Assembly: GCA_020466095.1 (NCBI GenBank)
Contig: CM035807.1
Span: 23,461,243 to 23,525,242 of the forward strand
Origin: Chlorops oryzae
Taxonomy: Eukaryota; Arthropoda; Insecta; Diptera; Chloropidae
Length of the DNA stretch: 64,000 nucleotides
Reading direction: 5' to 3'
Made by a program: the position numbers and the translations under genes
Part shown: positions 1 to 11,395 of the stretch, piece by piece
Numbering within the stretch: position 1 is the first letter of the stretch
How the letters are laid out: every line of letters begins with the position of its first letter
The notes under the pieces: model-generated
What the model saw: the letters and a program-made list of their open reading frames with translations, nothing else
What the model was told of the DNA's origin: nothing
Databases searched by the model: none

Positions 1-1625
1 ACTTTGCATTTCGAAAATGTCAAGTCACACTTTATGACTACACTTACTACGGTGATTATGAGAAAACGACGACGCGTTGCACTTATTTGATTTACGTTTC
101 ATTTCCGGCTGCCATATGCTATACAAAGAAAGCCTTGAAATGGCATAGTGCCGCGTGGCTTAGTGAAGAAATTATTAATACAAGCACTCGAGCTCTCGCT
201 TGCATAAGTGTGCTTGTGTCGATGTGTGTGTGTGTGTGAGTGTGCGTATTCAGAGTGTGATCTCCTTTATGTGCTCTATGCGACGCGAATTATGCAATTA
301 TAACTTTTGTCGTTAGCACCGAAGAAGTTCGAAACGACTCAACGAGTGACTGAAGTAGTAAATGTTTGCTATAAAATGGTTAAGCTGCGCTTGAAAGTAT
401 GCAATGCCTTTGGGCGTTGCGAATTGCAGTGTAATTTCATTAAATTAAAGCAGATTGTCAGATTGAAGATGATGGCGTTATAAAAAGAAAATATGGATAT
501 GCGCTCAAGCGTTTTTCTCATCGTATTGAGTCGTCCTTTGGCAACGTATATGAATGTAAGGACTCGACTCATTCACCTTGAAATGGAAATATTGAAGATG
601 AACGGAAATTGAAAAAGTTTCTACTCAATTTTTCATTTCGAATCAAGGGCCATTTTTGATATACACTAACACACACAAACACACACACACATAGACACAC
701 ATACATATATACAAAACAATATAGAAGGGATTTATAAAAAGGAATAACTTCGAATCGGGTTTTCGCGCGAAATGTCAACGATTGTGGCGGCTATAAATGA
801 GAAATTATATGCCGAAAATCTTCGGCCGTGGAATTATTCTTCTTTTGTCAAATGTCTTTTGGAACTCCATAAATTTCTTTTATGTCACTCTTTCAGTTCC
901 CCCAACGCGCTTTTGGTTACTTTGTTTTGTTTTGTGATTTTTTTGTTTTCGACTTCTGTGTGTTTTTTTTATATATTTTTTTTTTGTGCTTTTGTGTTTT
1001 TGTCTAATACTCACGAGGCACGTTTATGCCTTTCTGCACCTGTTTGCATAAGAATTTTGGCAACAACAAATCAAGGCATAAAAGCACACTTTTCTTTGGG
1101 TATTAACGGCTTGTAAGCACATAATATCGTGCTGAGCCATTCGCTGGGACTTGTCGTTTACGTTTTGGGAGTAATACGTCAATGGAATATTCGACATTAA
1201 TACTACGCCTCGCTTCGGGAAGCGGAAAACGCCTCTTTATGGCAATATATTCGAGCTTAAAGGGAAGTTATGAATGCGCCAACGCAAAAGTTTGATTTGG
1301 GAATTTTCCACAAAATTTGAAAATATTTTTTAGTACCCAAATGTTGACTTTTGGATTTATTATTTTGACATTCATTGAGAGGAAAGGCGTGGGTTGGGGT
1401 CGCTGGGATGTTTTATGTTGTGAAAGAAGGGCGTTGCAAGATTTTCAATGAATCAAAGATAAAGAAAATGACACGACATTTATTCAGTAAATGGGGGAAC
1501 TTCAAATGGAAATTAGCACAAAGAAGTTGAATTGAAGGGGTTGAGCGCACCCTGAAGGGGACATTATGCTTTTGAAATAAAAAAAAAAGATTTTTTATGA
1601 TATCGTGGAGAATCTATTATATTTA
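1..1625. other. Non-coding stretch without a recognisable gene
   Basis: Open frames here are short and rich in F, V and C, as expected from T-rich and TG-rich DNA. A (TG)8 run lies at about 223-238 and a CA-rich stretch at about 664-712. I see no splice-flanked coding exon, RNA gene or transposon end. Confidence 0.6.
664..712. repeat. CA-rich microsatellite
   Basis: Imperfect (CA)n with interruptions by AA, TAGA and CATA. It is read as valine/cysteine-rich peptide on the minus strand, which I treat as spurious. Confidence 0.8.
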
Positions 1626-1710
1626 CAGTCAAAACTCTCTATAACGATTTTCAAAGGTCCCTCGAAAAAAATCGCTATAGAGAGGAATGCGTTATGGAGA
1701 GTTTCGACTG
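1626..1710. repeat. 85-bp hairpin repeat with CAGTC ends
   Basis: The left end CAGTCAAAACTCTCTATAAC and the reverse complement of the right end CAGTCGAAACTCTCCATAAC match with two differences. An inner inverted pair around CTATA lets most of the 85 bp fold on itself. Ends of this type are common in pogo/Tigger-like miniature elements. TA precedes the left end but does not follow the right end, so the target duplication is not confirmed. It could be a decayed MITE or a short foldback repeat. Confidence 0.55.
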
Positions 1711-2189
1711 TTTTATTGAAATCCTTTTTGGTCATTTAAAAATCATTCGAACAATAAAAAAGACATTTAATTTCCTTCAGATTGCTGCTATGGCCACCAT
1801 TCGGATGATTTTTTTAAATGTAATTTTAAAATGATATCTATTTTGAAGGTAGAAAAATGGAAGGAAAAATCTCCAAGAATCATAATTTTTTAATTCCCAG
1901 AAGAAGTTAATGTAATAGGACCGATTTTGTGAATTGCCAGTTCTTCAATACTTCTACGTTTTGAAGCTTCTGGAATCCATATTCAAGGTTGTTCATGTAA
2001 TGTCTGTGTGTGTGTGTGATCTTACGTATGAGCGTATATTCGATTGGATTTTTTCGTCTCGATTATCTTGCGAGCCACTTATGATATTATGAAACAATTT
2101 GAATCTTAATGTAATCATATAAGACGCTTAATTCAGAGTCAGAGCCCTTACAATGAGATTTTTTTAAGAGCGTGTCTACTTTCTTACAC

Positions 2190-2465
2190 AGGTCGTCCAA
2201 AATGAGTCCGCTTCATACATCAAATGAGTTCATATAAAACCCCTTTATAACTCTTTTCGCATTCATATCTGACTGGAATTTGTTCTCGAATAAGATTCTG
2301 ATATGAATCATTCCGAACTCATATAATAGATCAAATAAGAATCAGAAGCAGTCATAGCTTCGGTACTCATAAAAATATTTCTGAGCCTCAATTTTTATAA
2401 AAATTTCAGCCTCATTTCAAACTCATAAATATGGTCACTCCTAAAATGTTTGCTAGGTAGTGACC
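2190..2465 (-). repeat. Fragment of the TIR repeat family also seen at 9970-10713
   Basis: On the minus strand the segment begins with CCTAGCAAAC. Positions 2403-2433 match 10031-10061 in inverted orientation with three differences in 31 bases. Copies of an ATGAGTC-type motif recur throughout both. The far end near 2190 is not defined. The outer ends of the 9970 copy, CCCAG followed by TTAAC or CAAAC, resemble this start. I infer a shared non-autonomous DNA transposon family of unknown class. Confidence 0.4.
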
Positions 2466-5400
2466 AAAATCATTAGTAAAATATAATATGAAGTTTATGT
2501 AAAGATTAAAAATCGGCATCAAAGGCTTAACATCTTGAAAAATGTTGCTTACCTTTACATAAAACAACGATAAATTTTTTTTTTTGTTAAAATATCCCAA
2601 AAAGACACGAGCAGAAAAATTTTTTGAAAAAATTCCCAAAAATACTTGAACCCGTAAACCAAGCAAATGTTTTAGATAACGGAAGATTCTTCCGCGCGTA
2701 ACTGCTACTTTCTTATCGCAGTGGAGTCGCCGTCGTGGAGTATTTGTCCACCCTGAAGCGATACTTCCGGCAGATAGGAAAGCGAGTCGCTAAGTAGAGT
2801 TATTAGCCACTCTTTCAAAACTAACTATAATAAGCGATTCGAGTCATGTTTATAATCGTTTGGTTTCACTAATAAATAAGAATGAAGTCCAGTGAAAATT
2901 GTGTCCTTAATTACTCTCGACAGACCAGAGCGTTAAAAGTTTTTCTTTTCATGCTCTCTCACACGAAATGGCCTTCAACCTTGAGCGCCCCTAAAGGCAA
3001 TCAAGGAAGTATTTATATCGAACTTAATGGGCTTTCTAAAATAAAGCACAACTTCCGCAATTCGTGCAAAAAATATATTGCATTAAAAGGATATCAAAGG
3101 AATATGCTCTCACATTTTTATGCACTTTATGACATGTTATTTTGTATAAAATTGCAATGATTATTATTTTTTCTTTCATTTTGAATGGACTGCCCTTGGG
3201 GAAGAGAGGAAGGACGTACCCACTGAGCAATGCAAGCTTTTTGTCGAGTGAAATGTAAAGCCGGGAATTTATGTTCTAACTTCATTACACGACCGGCTTT
3301 TATAGAGTGGCCCCTAACATGCTCGATTCGTTGTAGGAACACAACGCCGGTCATTTTATTCCATTAACTCCTTTTAAACATGCAAATTTGCTGTTTGTAC
3401 AATTGAACGCTTGAGGAAATTAGCTGTGAGTGTGGCTTTAATTAGTATTGTCGGTAGAAAGCAAGTCTGTTGCCCCAATCGTTCGCTTCCTCTTTGCTCT
3501 AGCTCAGTAGTAATTATTACTTTGTTCATGTAATTGTTTCCATTATTGTTGTTCCTTGCTGCTGTTGTTGCTGTTGCTGCTTCGGCTTCTGCTTGTAGCA
3601 TTGTTCGTTATTGTGTATTTGCTCGGGAATTTTGCTTGTATGACGTAAATACGAATTTCTCTACAGCCAGAGCACACAAAAGTCGATTCAAATAAGTTGG
3701 TCATATGTGCTGTGTGCTGTGTTCGCATTCTTCGTTGCTCTGTGTTCGGTGTTCCTCCTACTTCCGAAAGTGCTATTTAGTTTAAGGGGTAAAAATATAA
3801 TCTTTATTTTATTAGGGTCGTAAACGTGATAAATTCTCTTAATTATGTAGGTGTAAATTGTTATCTTTCCGGATATTTGTTTTCTTTTTAGTTGCGACAA
3901 TATTGTCTGGGAATTTTTGGTCGGAATTTTCTATCCTTTTGAAATGGAAAATGTTCGTGAAGAAATCTGAGAGAATGAAGTATCATATTCATATGTGAAA
4001 TTGACATCATTGAGAACAATCAGTGTCAAATCAAAAGTTGTTTATTTGCCTAATCTAGTCAATGAATTGCTTAAAAGTATGCTTCGAATTTTTTATTGTG
4101 CGAGAAAAGTTTAATATTTGAGATATTTTGAAGTATATGACTGAATTTTGTAATGAAAGATTATACATCGCCTTAAAAATTAACTAAGGGTAATGCCTTT
4201 AACCCGTTCGCGCCCAAAAAAAAACAAAAAAACAAAAAAAAAAATGCCGACCATTTCTGATGATAAAATCTGGTCAATGTCGAAATTTGAACGCGCTGTG
4301 ATTTCTTTTTATATACTATTTTAACCCTTCAACGCATTAGGGAAAATTTTGTCTCACATAATTTTAACATTTGTTATTTACAACATATGAATATCATTTT
4401 TCCGCTGAACTAATTCCTAAATCTGTCACGAGAACATTCGAACGGTATTGCCAAGTGTTTTTTTTTTTTTTGGTCGTCACGTTTTTCCTTCATTATCCTC
4501 TAATCAATTGTACCTACTAAAAGGGAAAGTTTCTTTTTATTTAATTTTATTTTTTTCAATCCTAAAGCAATCCAAGTACCAGAAAATACATATGTCTCGA
4601 CCTTGTGACAACCCAAGTAACAAAAATGTTTACTATCACAACTTAAAGAAGTAGTGAAGAAGGCTACAGAAGGTATGCACTCCCTCTTAAAGACATATTA
4701 AAGTCCAAATTAAGTGCAAAAGGGCCCATGTGGGCGGTCCGATAGAAGAAATTGAGAAGCGTATTTCTATCTTGATTGCCACTTAAATAGGAGAGCGAAG
4801 TTTCAAGTTCTAGTTTTTATCTTCTTAAAGGCTTCTTAACTCCAGCACAGCTTATAAGTTTATAAAAACATTCTCTATTTTTTTTTTATCCCATTGATTT
4901 AAATACTAATGATAAAAGAAACGAAAACATATTTCGCAGAGGGTGTTGGTTCTGTCTAAAATTTTATTGACAAGATATTTGTGTTCATCAATGCTATGAT
5001 AAGTAAAATAAGTGACTTTGGCTTTTGTTCGTTACGCCAAATGGAAGCGATTTTACAAACGCAACGACTTTTACGGTGAAATTATACCTGCTACCCCCTT
5101 TAAAATTCACGCGCCTTCATAATTGTTTGAATTGATGAAATATTTTTGTAAAACAATTACGCTGAAATCGATGCGCTGGTGCTTAAAAATGTGTTTTTAT
5201 GTGGGGTTTTAGTATATACTTTTCTTAAGTCAAATAATTTTCAAAGATTAACTCGTAAGCATTTTAAATTTCGTACAATCGTAAGTATTGCTGCAAATTA
5301 GAAGGAATAAAAATATAATAATTTGATTAGGAAAAGTTATACATCCGAGCGTACACCATTCCCTTCGGTGGTCGACACCGGACTGAAATGCAGGGTGGCC

Positions 5401-7140
5401 ATAATTTTTTTCCATTTTGACAGGACACGTTGATGAAAAACACTTCACTAATTTAAGTACGATATTCGAAGTATTAAATACGTCCCATCATACCGATTTA
5501 ATGCTTCGAATATGGCTACTAATATCAGAACCATCTAAGACTGCTTTAAGAAGGATATTAAATACCAATTTAAAACCAAAGTGACAGCTCTACTTTAAAA
5601 CCGATTTAAGTGACATTAAAGAAGGGAGGATTCAAATACCAAAAACTGATCATATTAAGTTTGAATAAAGAAATGAAATGCCGAATGAATACCACATTTT
5701 GCTACTTGGGAAGCCCACTCCCATTATTAAACGAAGTCTTGTTTTTCTTCTTAAGAAATAAATATTGAAGAGAAGGGACCGACCGACCACTCTTCTCGAG
5801 CAATTTCATAAAAATGAATGACACTTAAAAAATATCCATTAAAAGATTAACTTCTTCCAAGATGGAGAGAGTCCCAGTGCGTATCACCTTTGACTTGCTG
5901 GTATTGTTTACGACAAGTTCTTAACAATCTCATTTCTAGATGTTAAATGGGCAGTTAAACGTTTCATTTTCGAGTCATAAAACGTTTTATTGTTAGAAGA
6001 AAAATTAACGAAAACGACAACCAGAATGACACACACCCCAACACACGCACAATAAGGATATGAAAACATTCATACCAATTAATTTATATGAAGATGGGAC
6101 AAGTCCTTGTAACATTCGACTTCTGTTATGATCTAAATCACACGGAAAAAGACCCCCCAAAAATAGACATTTCTTTAGGTGACGCCGACGTTACTGATTT
6201 GTGCTATCTCGCTCTCTCTCTCTCTCTCTCTCTATCTATTTCTCTCTATATCTGCCTCCCTCTCTCTAGACTATAAATGTTATTAATGTATGGCTAGTTG
6301 TCGCACACGTAAAAGTGGAGACCTCGAAGAAGAAAAAAATAGAACGCACGTAGTAGAAAAGTTGCCAATTTATCGTTCGTGCACTTAATTCGGAATGACT
6401 TTAATTTCTTTGACGTGACTCGTGCCTTCCGACACGAATGCCCGAAAAGTCGAAAATAGTTTGGAAATATTCCTTTTCATTTTCGTTCAAACAATCAGTG
6501 TCATATGGGTTAAAAGAGTGACGTTTTGTTTATTGATTTGATGATTAAATAATTTCACTCAAAGACGATAATTGAAGGATCATTTGTGTTGTGTCCTTAA
6601 AGTCAATTAATGCGTTCGAATTTGATTTGATTTTGAAAGATAAAATCCTTCAAAAAAAAAAGGTTCAAACAAAGGACGACGACAGTTCAGACTTTTGATT
6701 TAAATGATTGAAATTGATAGTGATTGAAAATAAAGGACCACAAGATTATAATTATTATTGTGATAAATGACAATTGGATGACCCAAGGACGAATGGACGG
6801 GATAGGAAGGAAAGGAAATGAATGAAAAAAAAGAAAAGAAAAGAAACGAAAGGGAAACGAACGGCAAGAAAGAAAATGAAAGGAAAGGAAAGAAAAGTAA
6901 AGTAAAGGAAAGGGAGAAATTATCAAGTTGAAGGAAAGAGAAGCCTGCTTCAAAAAAAGGTGGTATTCGAGGAGCATTGCTTATGAAGAAGCTATCTCCA
7001 AAAATTTTTAAATGTGGGGCTTTTGAGGCAAATCCGCTGAGCGCAACCTCTAAACCATTTACGAAAAATCTGAAAAAATTCTCAAAAATACTTTGACCCA
7101 TAAGCTTTCGAAAAGCTTACGTTCTACTATTAAATTCGAA
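2466..7140. other. Non-coding stretch without a recognisable gene
   Basis: AT-rich sequence with A and T runs, a CT microsatellite at about 6211-6268 and a purine-rich stretch (AAAGG/AAAGA) at about 6820-6945. The minus-strand frames at 6687-7101 are the translation of that purine stretch. No supported exon was found. Two TTAACCC motifs, near 4199 and 4322, are in the same orientation and do not make a transposon pair. Confidence 0.5.
6211..6268. repeat. CT microsatellite
   Basis: (CT)n interrupted by CTAT and CTGC units. Frames through it give Leu-Ser repeats and are not genes. Confidence 0.85.
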
Positions 7141-7166
7141 AAAAAAAATTTTTTTGGGACACCCTA
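7141..7166 (-). repeat. Orphan transposon terminus like that of the 9163 element
   Basis: The sequence ends GGGACACCC followed by TA at 7165-7166, preceded by T and A runs. This matches the right end of the 780-bp element at 9163-9942. No matching opposite end was found upstream, so this may be the end of a related, decayed element, or a chance short match. Confidence 0.35.
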
Positions 7167-7384
7167 ATGCCCATATGTCTCATGAACACCGCAAAACAAA
7201 CAGACAGAAGACTCGACGTGTCCGTCAAACAAATAAATAAAAGTAAATTAAAGAAATCAATAATTTTTTCATTATGTTTAGGCGTAGTTTTATGAATTAG
7301 TGAAACAATTAATGCATAAAATTTAAATGCAAAAGTAAATTAATTTATTGAAAAATGCAAATAAAAATCATCTGTCATGTAATA

Positions 7385-8680
7385 AAGACTGTCCCAGAAA
7401 TAACTGTCCTTTTGTTTTTTTTTATTGCAAAAAACCAATGATGTTTTTTTAAAAATTCTTTCAGTTTATTATTAAGTGAACATTACAAAATAAATAAAAA
7501 TTTTAATTACACTGCAAAAAATACACTTAAAAAAAACTATACACTTTTTTATTAAGGTCCTCCGTTAGGTTTTTTACCGACCTTTCGTTCACCTTAGTGT
7601 ATGCCCGACGCCATTTATGTCGAAATATTTCGATGTTCTTCGCACTTTGTTTGGTCTTCTTAAGGTTCCTTTTCATTAAAGCCCAATATTTTTCGATTGG
7701 ACGAAGTTCGGGGGCAGTTCGAAGGATTTGCTTCTCTTGGTACCACAGTGACATTATTGGCTTGGTACCAATCCATCGTTCTCTGAGATGTTGCTAGGTC
7801 AGGCCAAAATAGTACTGAACTTTGGTGTTGACGTATAAAAGGCAGCAAACGCCGGTCCAGACACTCTCTGATGTAAATTTCGGTGTTGATTGTGCGATCC
7901 GTCACAAATTCCTTACTTCGAATGCCACATTTGCAAATGGCCTGCCACACCATGTATTTCTTTGGAAATTTGGTATGTTTTTCAGTGGTAAATTTAGAGG
8001 ATGCTCTACCCCTTCTAACCGCAGTATAATATCCGTGTCCAGGGAACTGCTTGAAATCCGCTTTGCAATACGTTTCATCGTCCATGATCACGCAATCAAA
8101 TTTGGGCAGGTAATCGCGATACAGTTTTCGAGCCCTCCTCTTGGCTTCGGCGTCCTTTTCTTCTGACCTATCAGGTACTTTTTGTACTTTATAGCTCCTT
8201 AGGTTGTAAAATTTTTTAATCCGTTGAACACTTGACTTCGATGTTCCCGCTTTTGCTGCCATATCACGAACCGAAGTGCCTGGATTCTGAGTAAACAGCC
8301 GCTTAACGTTCTGGGTCACCGCTTGGTTCGCTGGACCACTTTTTCTCCCTGATCCTGGTGTTTTTGATAAAGGGGTAAGCTGTTTGTATCGTTTTTCGGT
8401 CCTTCCGATTGTTTTCATGAACACGCAAACTTCCTTGGCGATCTTTTTGTATGTGATGTTTGGATTTTCCAGGTATTTGCAAATAATTGCATTCCGCTTT
8501 TCTTCTTCTTGAGATGACATCTTTTCAGTAGCTCTTTTATTTTACTAATGAGTATTTTTTTTTTTTTTTTGAACCGGCAATATTTATACTTTATTTAGGT
8601 ACCAAATATGTTGCTATAGCGTTAACAATTTATTATTAATAACCTAAAAATAAAAGGACAATTATTTCTGGGACAGTCCT
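7385..8680 (-). mobile_element. Tc1-like transposon, full length, inactivated
   Basis: A 1296-bp element. The left end AAGACTGTCCCAGAAATAAC is mirrored by the right end, whose reverse complement starts AGGACTGTCCCAGAAATAAT. TA dinucleotides flank both sides (7383-7384 and 8681-8682), the expected target duplication of Tc1/mariner elements. The transposase reads on the minus strand and fills most of the interior. Size and structure are typical of the superfamily. A second, truncated member of the same family lies at 11082-11395. Confidence 0.92.
7527..8520 (-). pseudogene. Tc1-like transposase with one frameshift
   Basis: This would encode a cut-and-paste DDE transposase. The N-terminal part (residues 1-110) carries two helix-turn-helix-like segments separated by a GSGRKSG linker, as in Tc1/mariner DNA-binding domains. 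The first catalytic Asp is in VIMDDETY (residue 147) and the second in FWPDLA (residue 241). The third acidic residue, in the RPIEKYW motif, is reached only after a frame change at the run of five G at 7710-7714, where one extra base is the simplest explanation. The total length of 994 bases is 331 codons plus one base, which fits a single insertion. In the corrected reading 34 residues separate the second Asp from the Glu. The HYA-type residues usual after PDLAS are absent, so three codons may have been lost from a DD37E ancestor (inference). The start matches that of the 11-kb copy. Not functional as it stands. Confidence 0.88.
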
Positions 8681-9162
8681 TAAGAAAAATTTTACACTTT
8701 TCTGGTTTTTCAACCTTTCCATTTTTAATTAATTTATTAATTACTGTTTTTCTTTATTTTTAAGGAAAATTTATTTTCGATTTGCCCTTGGTTAAATCCC
8801 TTTTCTTCAGTTCTGTTTTTTTTTTTTTTTTTTTTTTTTTTGAGAAAATTACCAATCATACCCAATTATGCTTTCTATTTCATACTTTATGCAAAACTCT
8901 TCAGGGACTTCTTGACTAACGTTTTTTTGTGTCAAAAATCAAAGAAAGACACATCTTGAGATTACTAATTCAAGAACGTGAAGGCGAATTGATCAATAAA
9001 ATCATCAAAATTATAGATACACAACAAATAAACGCCACAAACAACAAATACTTATTGGTTTTCAGCTCTTTTAGAGGAATTAATTGAATTATTAGCCAGA
9101 AAGACGCAAATCAATTTCGAATCCTTTCGAAAGAAGATACATACATACATATATAAATATTA
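8681..9162. other. Spacer between two transposons
   Basis: AT-rich sequence with a T run at about 8819-8842 and a short (CATA)n stretch near 9139. No gene seen. Confidence 0.6.
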
Positions 9163-9942
9163 GGGTGCCCAAAAAAAATTAAATGAAAATTATTAACTTA
9201 AGCCTTAGAGTATGCAAAGTATTTTTGCGATTGTGCTTTTAAGAACATAATTGGACTTAGCTCTTAAGTCACAAGAGTCACACGAAAAATTCTCAAAGCA
9301 AATTTATGGGCCAAAATTCTTTTTAATGCCTTAACTTCTGTCTCTGTCAATGAAATTCAGTTTTTCTGAAGGAGCAAACCAAATTAATAAAAATTTAGTT
9401 TTAACAAAAAAATTATGAATAACGAAATAAAATACTCTAGTCGAATTGAAAAAAATCAATTATTACCAAAACTCAATTTTTTTCCTTCGCAAATTACGGT
9501 AACATTGTTGTGTTATCTTGTCTTGTCTTGCCAAAAAAGACAACAATGTTACTGTAATTTGCGAGTAAACAAGATGGAAGTTTGGTAATATTCGATTTTT
9601 TCCAATTGAACTAGAGTATTTTATTTCGTTATTAATAAATTTTTTGGTAAAATTTATTTGTTATTAATTTGATTTGCTCTTTAACGAACACTGAATTTCG
9701 TTGACAGCGACAGAAATTTAGGCATTAAAAAGAATTTTGGCCCTTATATCACTATCTTTAAAGCTTCATCATAGCTTTTTCCCATTTTTATATAAAATTT
9801 AGAAATTATGGATGCTCTTTTTCAAAACTTAAAAATAAAAAGTGTTATTAATGCCCATATTTTATATGCACTTTGTTTTTGTAATTCTATCGGTGAGAAT
9901 ACTGCTTATGTGAAAAAAAAAATTTCTTTTTTTGGGACACCC
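9163..9942. mobile_element. 780-bp non-autonomous element with large internal inverted repeat
   Basis: The ends are GGGTGCCCAAAAAAAA at the left and, reverse complemented, GGGTGTCCCAAAAAAA at the right. TA flanks both sides (9161-9162, 9943-9944), suggesting a Tc1/mariner-type mobiliser. Inside, 9308-9511 and 9540-9743 are 204-base arms in inverted orientation around a 28-base loop. They align end to end with scattered substitutions. The outer 145-200 bases of each side do not pair well beyond the termini. No coding frame is present. Confidence 0.75.
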
Positions 9943-9969
9943 TAAAGCTTAAAGATAATATAGTACAAA

Positions 9970-10713
9970 CCCAGTTAACATAATCGGATTGCTCAGATAT
10001 GAGTCTGAAATACGAAGAAAATATGAGGCTCATATTTATGAGTCCGAAATGAGTCTGAAATATGTAGAAAACGAGTCATCTATGGGTCTAATTGGAGTGG
10101 AAATAAGAGTCAGATAGGAGAGCGGAAGGACTCATACATATCGTCGGCTTAAAGTGTAAACCTGCTAACTGACAATTTCTAAACTTTACAGGGTAAACAA
10201 AAAACACTTTTTTTCCAAGACTTCAAGGTAGGGAAGGAGACCCAAAATATGGGTGGTTTATTTTGTTTCTATATAAAGTCTCATCTAAATTCGATTCTGT
10301 GCACTATACAAAGTCTACTTTGAGTCACTTGTTGGTGTTAGCTGTGAACTTTGACCACAGTTGGACTTAGCAGTTTTACTCATCACCAATTTCTCCGTAT
10401 TTAGAATTTGAAATTAAAAAAGATTTTTTTTCCTGACGATGCAGTGTGCTTTTTTCTATCGAATGACATCGAAAAATCGGAATCGGTTAAAAGTGGACTT
10501 AGCAGGTTTACACTTTAAGCCGACGACATATGTCTCTACTATGGGCATCTTTGGTATATATATATATATATGATTTCGGACTCATAAAAGAGAACCTGCG
10601 AAAGAAAGGAAACACGATCTTCAAGACTCTTTAAAAAGCTCATTATGAGGGTTCCCACTCCAAATAAGGATTCATAAATAACTCATTTACTACTTCTGTA
10701 ATAGTTTGCTGGG
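9970..10713. mobile_element. TIR repeat interrupted by a nested element
   Basis: The outer ends, CCCAGTTAACATAA and (reverse complemented) CCCAGCAAACTATT, are similar inverted termini. Several ATGAGTC/GACTCAT motifs occur in opposite orientations on the two sides. The block from 10142 to 10525 plus one ACATAT copy is a separate insertion. The flanking 8-mers are only partly alike, so the target duplication is uncertain. No coding potential. Related sequence occurs at about 2190-2465. Confidence 0.5.
10142..10525. mobile_element. 384-bp nested non-autonomous element with perfect 27-bp ends
   Basis: The element starts CGTCGGCTTAAAGTG. Its first 27 bases are identical to the reverse complement of its last 27. 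The hexamer ACATAT flanks both sides (10136-10141, 10526-10531) and is a plausible target duplication, although it is part of a TA-rich context. There is no open frame of note. A 12-base motif TGGACTTAGCAG occurs twice near the right side (about 10362 and 10493). Perfect ends suggest a fairly recent insertion. Confidence 0.7.
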
Positions 10714-11081
10714 AAGAGACAGAAAAAATGCATAAATGAATTGTCAGAAGAGAATTGTTGAGCGAAATACCCAATTATTTAAAAAAGAAATGTATAGAGT
10801 ATCATATCAGTTTGTTAGCTTTACCCAATTTAACAGCAATAGCAACAGCAGCAAATCGAAATACTAGGAGACTTGCTAAACGGAATCACAAAAGCGAGAA
10901 GTGGAACGAAATATTTAATTTCATTAAAACGAAAGCAAAAATCGCCCCAAGTCTTTGGGAGCAAACGAACACAAAAAGAAAAGATGAAACACAAATTTTC
11001 CATCGTTTGATTGCGAATTTTCCCCACAACAATGCGAAATAGATAGCAAGGACACTATGATATTTTATATGTACCTACATA

Positions 11082-11243
11082 TGTTTTTGATAAAGGGGTA
11101 AGCTGTCTGTATCGTTTTATGGTCCTACCGATAGTTTTTTCGCACACGCCAACTTCCTTAGCGATCTCTTTGTACGTGGTGTTTGGATTTTCCAGGTGTT
11201 TGTAAATAAATGCTTTCCGCTTTTCTTCTTGTTGAGACGACAT
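11082..11243 (-). pseudogene. N-terminal remnant of Tc1-like transposase
   Basis: About 53 codons from the start MSSQQEEKRKAFIYKHLENP through the first helix-turn-helix-like segment to LTPLSKT are similar to residues 1-53 of the copy at 7527-8520. Differences between the two copies are spread along the segment, so they are separate insertions and not a local duplication. The frame runs a few codons further into unrelated flanking DNA (to 11055). No catalytic domain remains. Confidence 0.85.
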
Positions 11244-11395
11244 CTTTTCAGTAGCTCTTTTATTTTACGAATGAGTATTTTTTTTTAATCTGCAATATTT
11301 ATACTTTATTTAGGTACCAAATATGTTGCTATAGAGTTAACACTTTATTATAAATAGCCTAAAAACAAAAGGACAGTTATTTCTGGGACAGTCCT
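11082..11395 (-). mobile_element. Truncated Tc1-like copy (5' end of the 7385 family)
   Basis: The right terminus, GGACAGTTATTTCTGGGACA followed by GTCCT, is the same as that of the full element at 7385-8680, and TA follows at 11396-11397. Similarity ends abruptly at about 11082 inside the transposase, at the codons for LTPLSKT. The left terminus and the catalytic domain are missing. Confidence 0.85.

Noticed and set aside
4195..4345. Two TTAACCC motifs resembling piggyBac ends
   Set aside because: Both are in the same orientation and have different following sequence, so they do not form an inverted pair.
6687..7101. Phe/Ser-rich minus-strand frames
   Set aside because: Purine-rich simple sequence on the plus strand accounts for the open frame.
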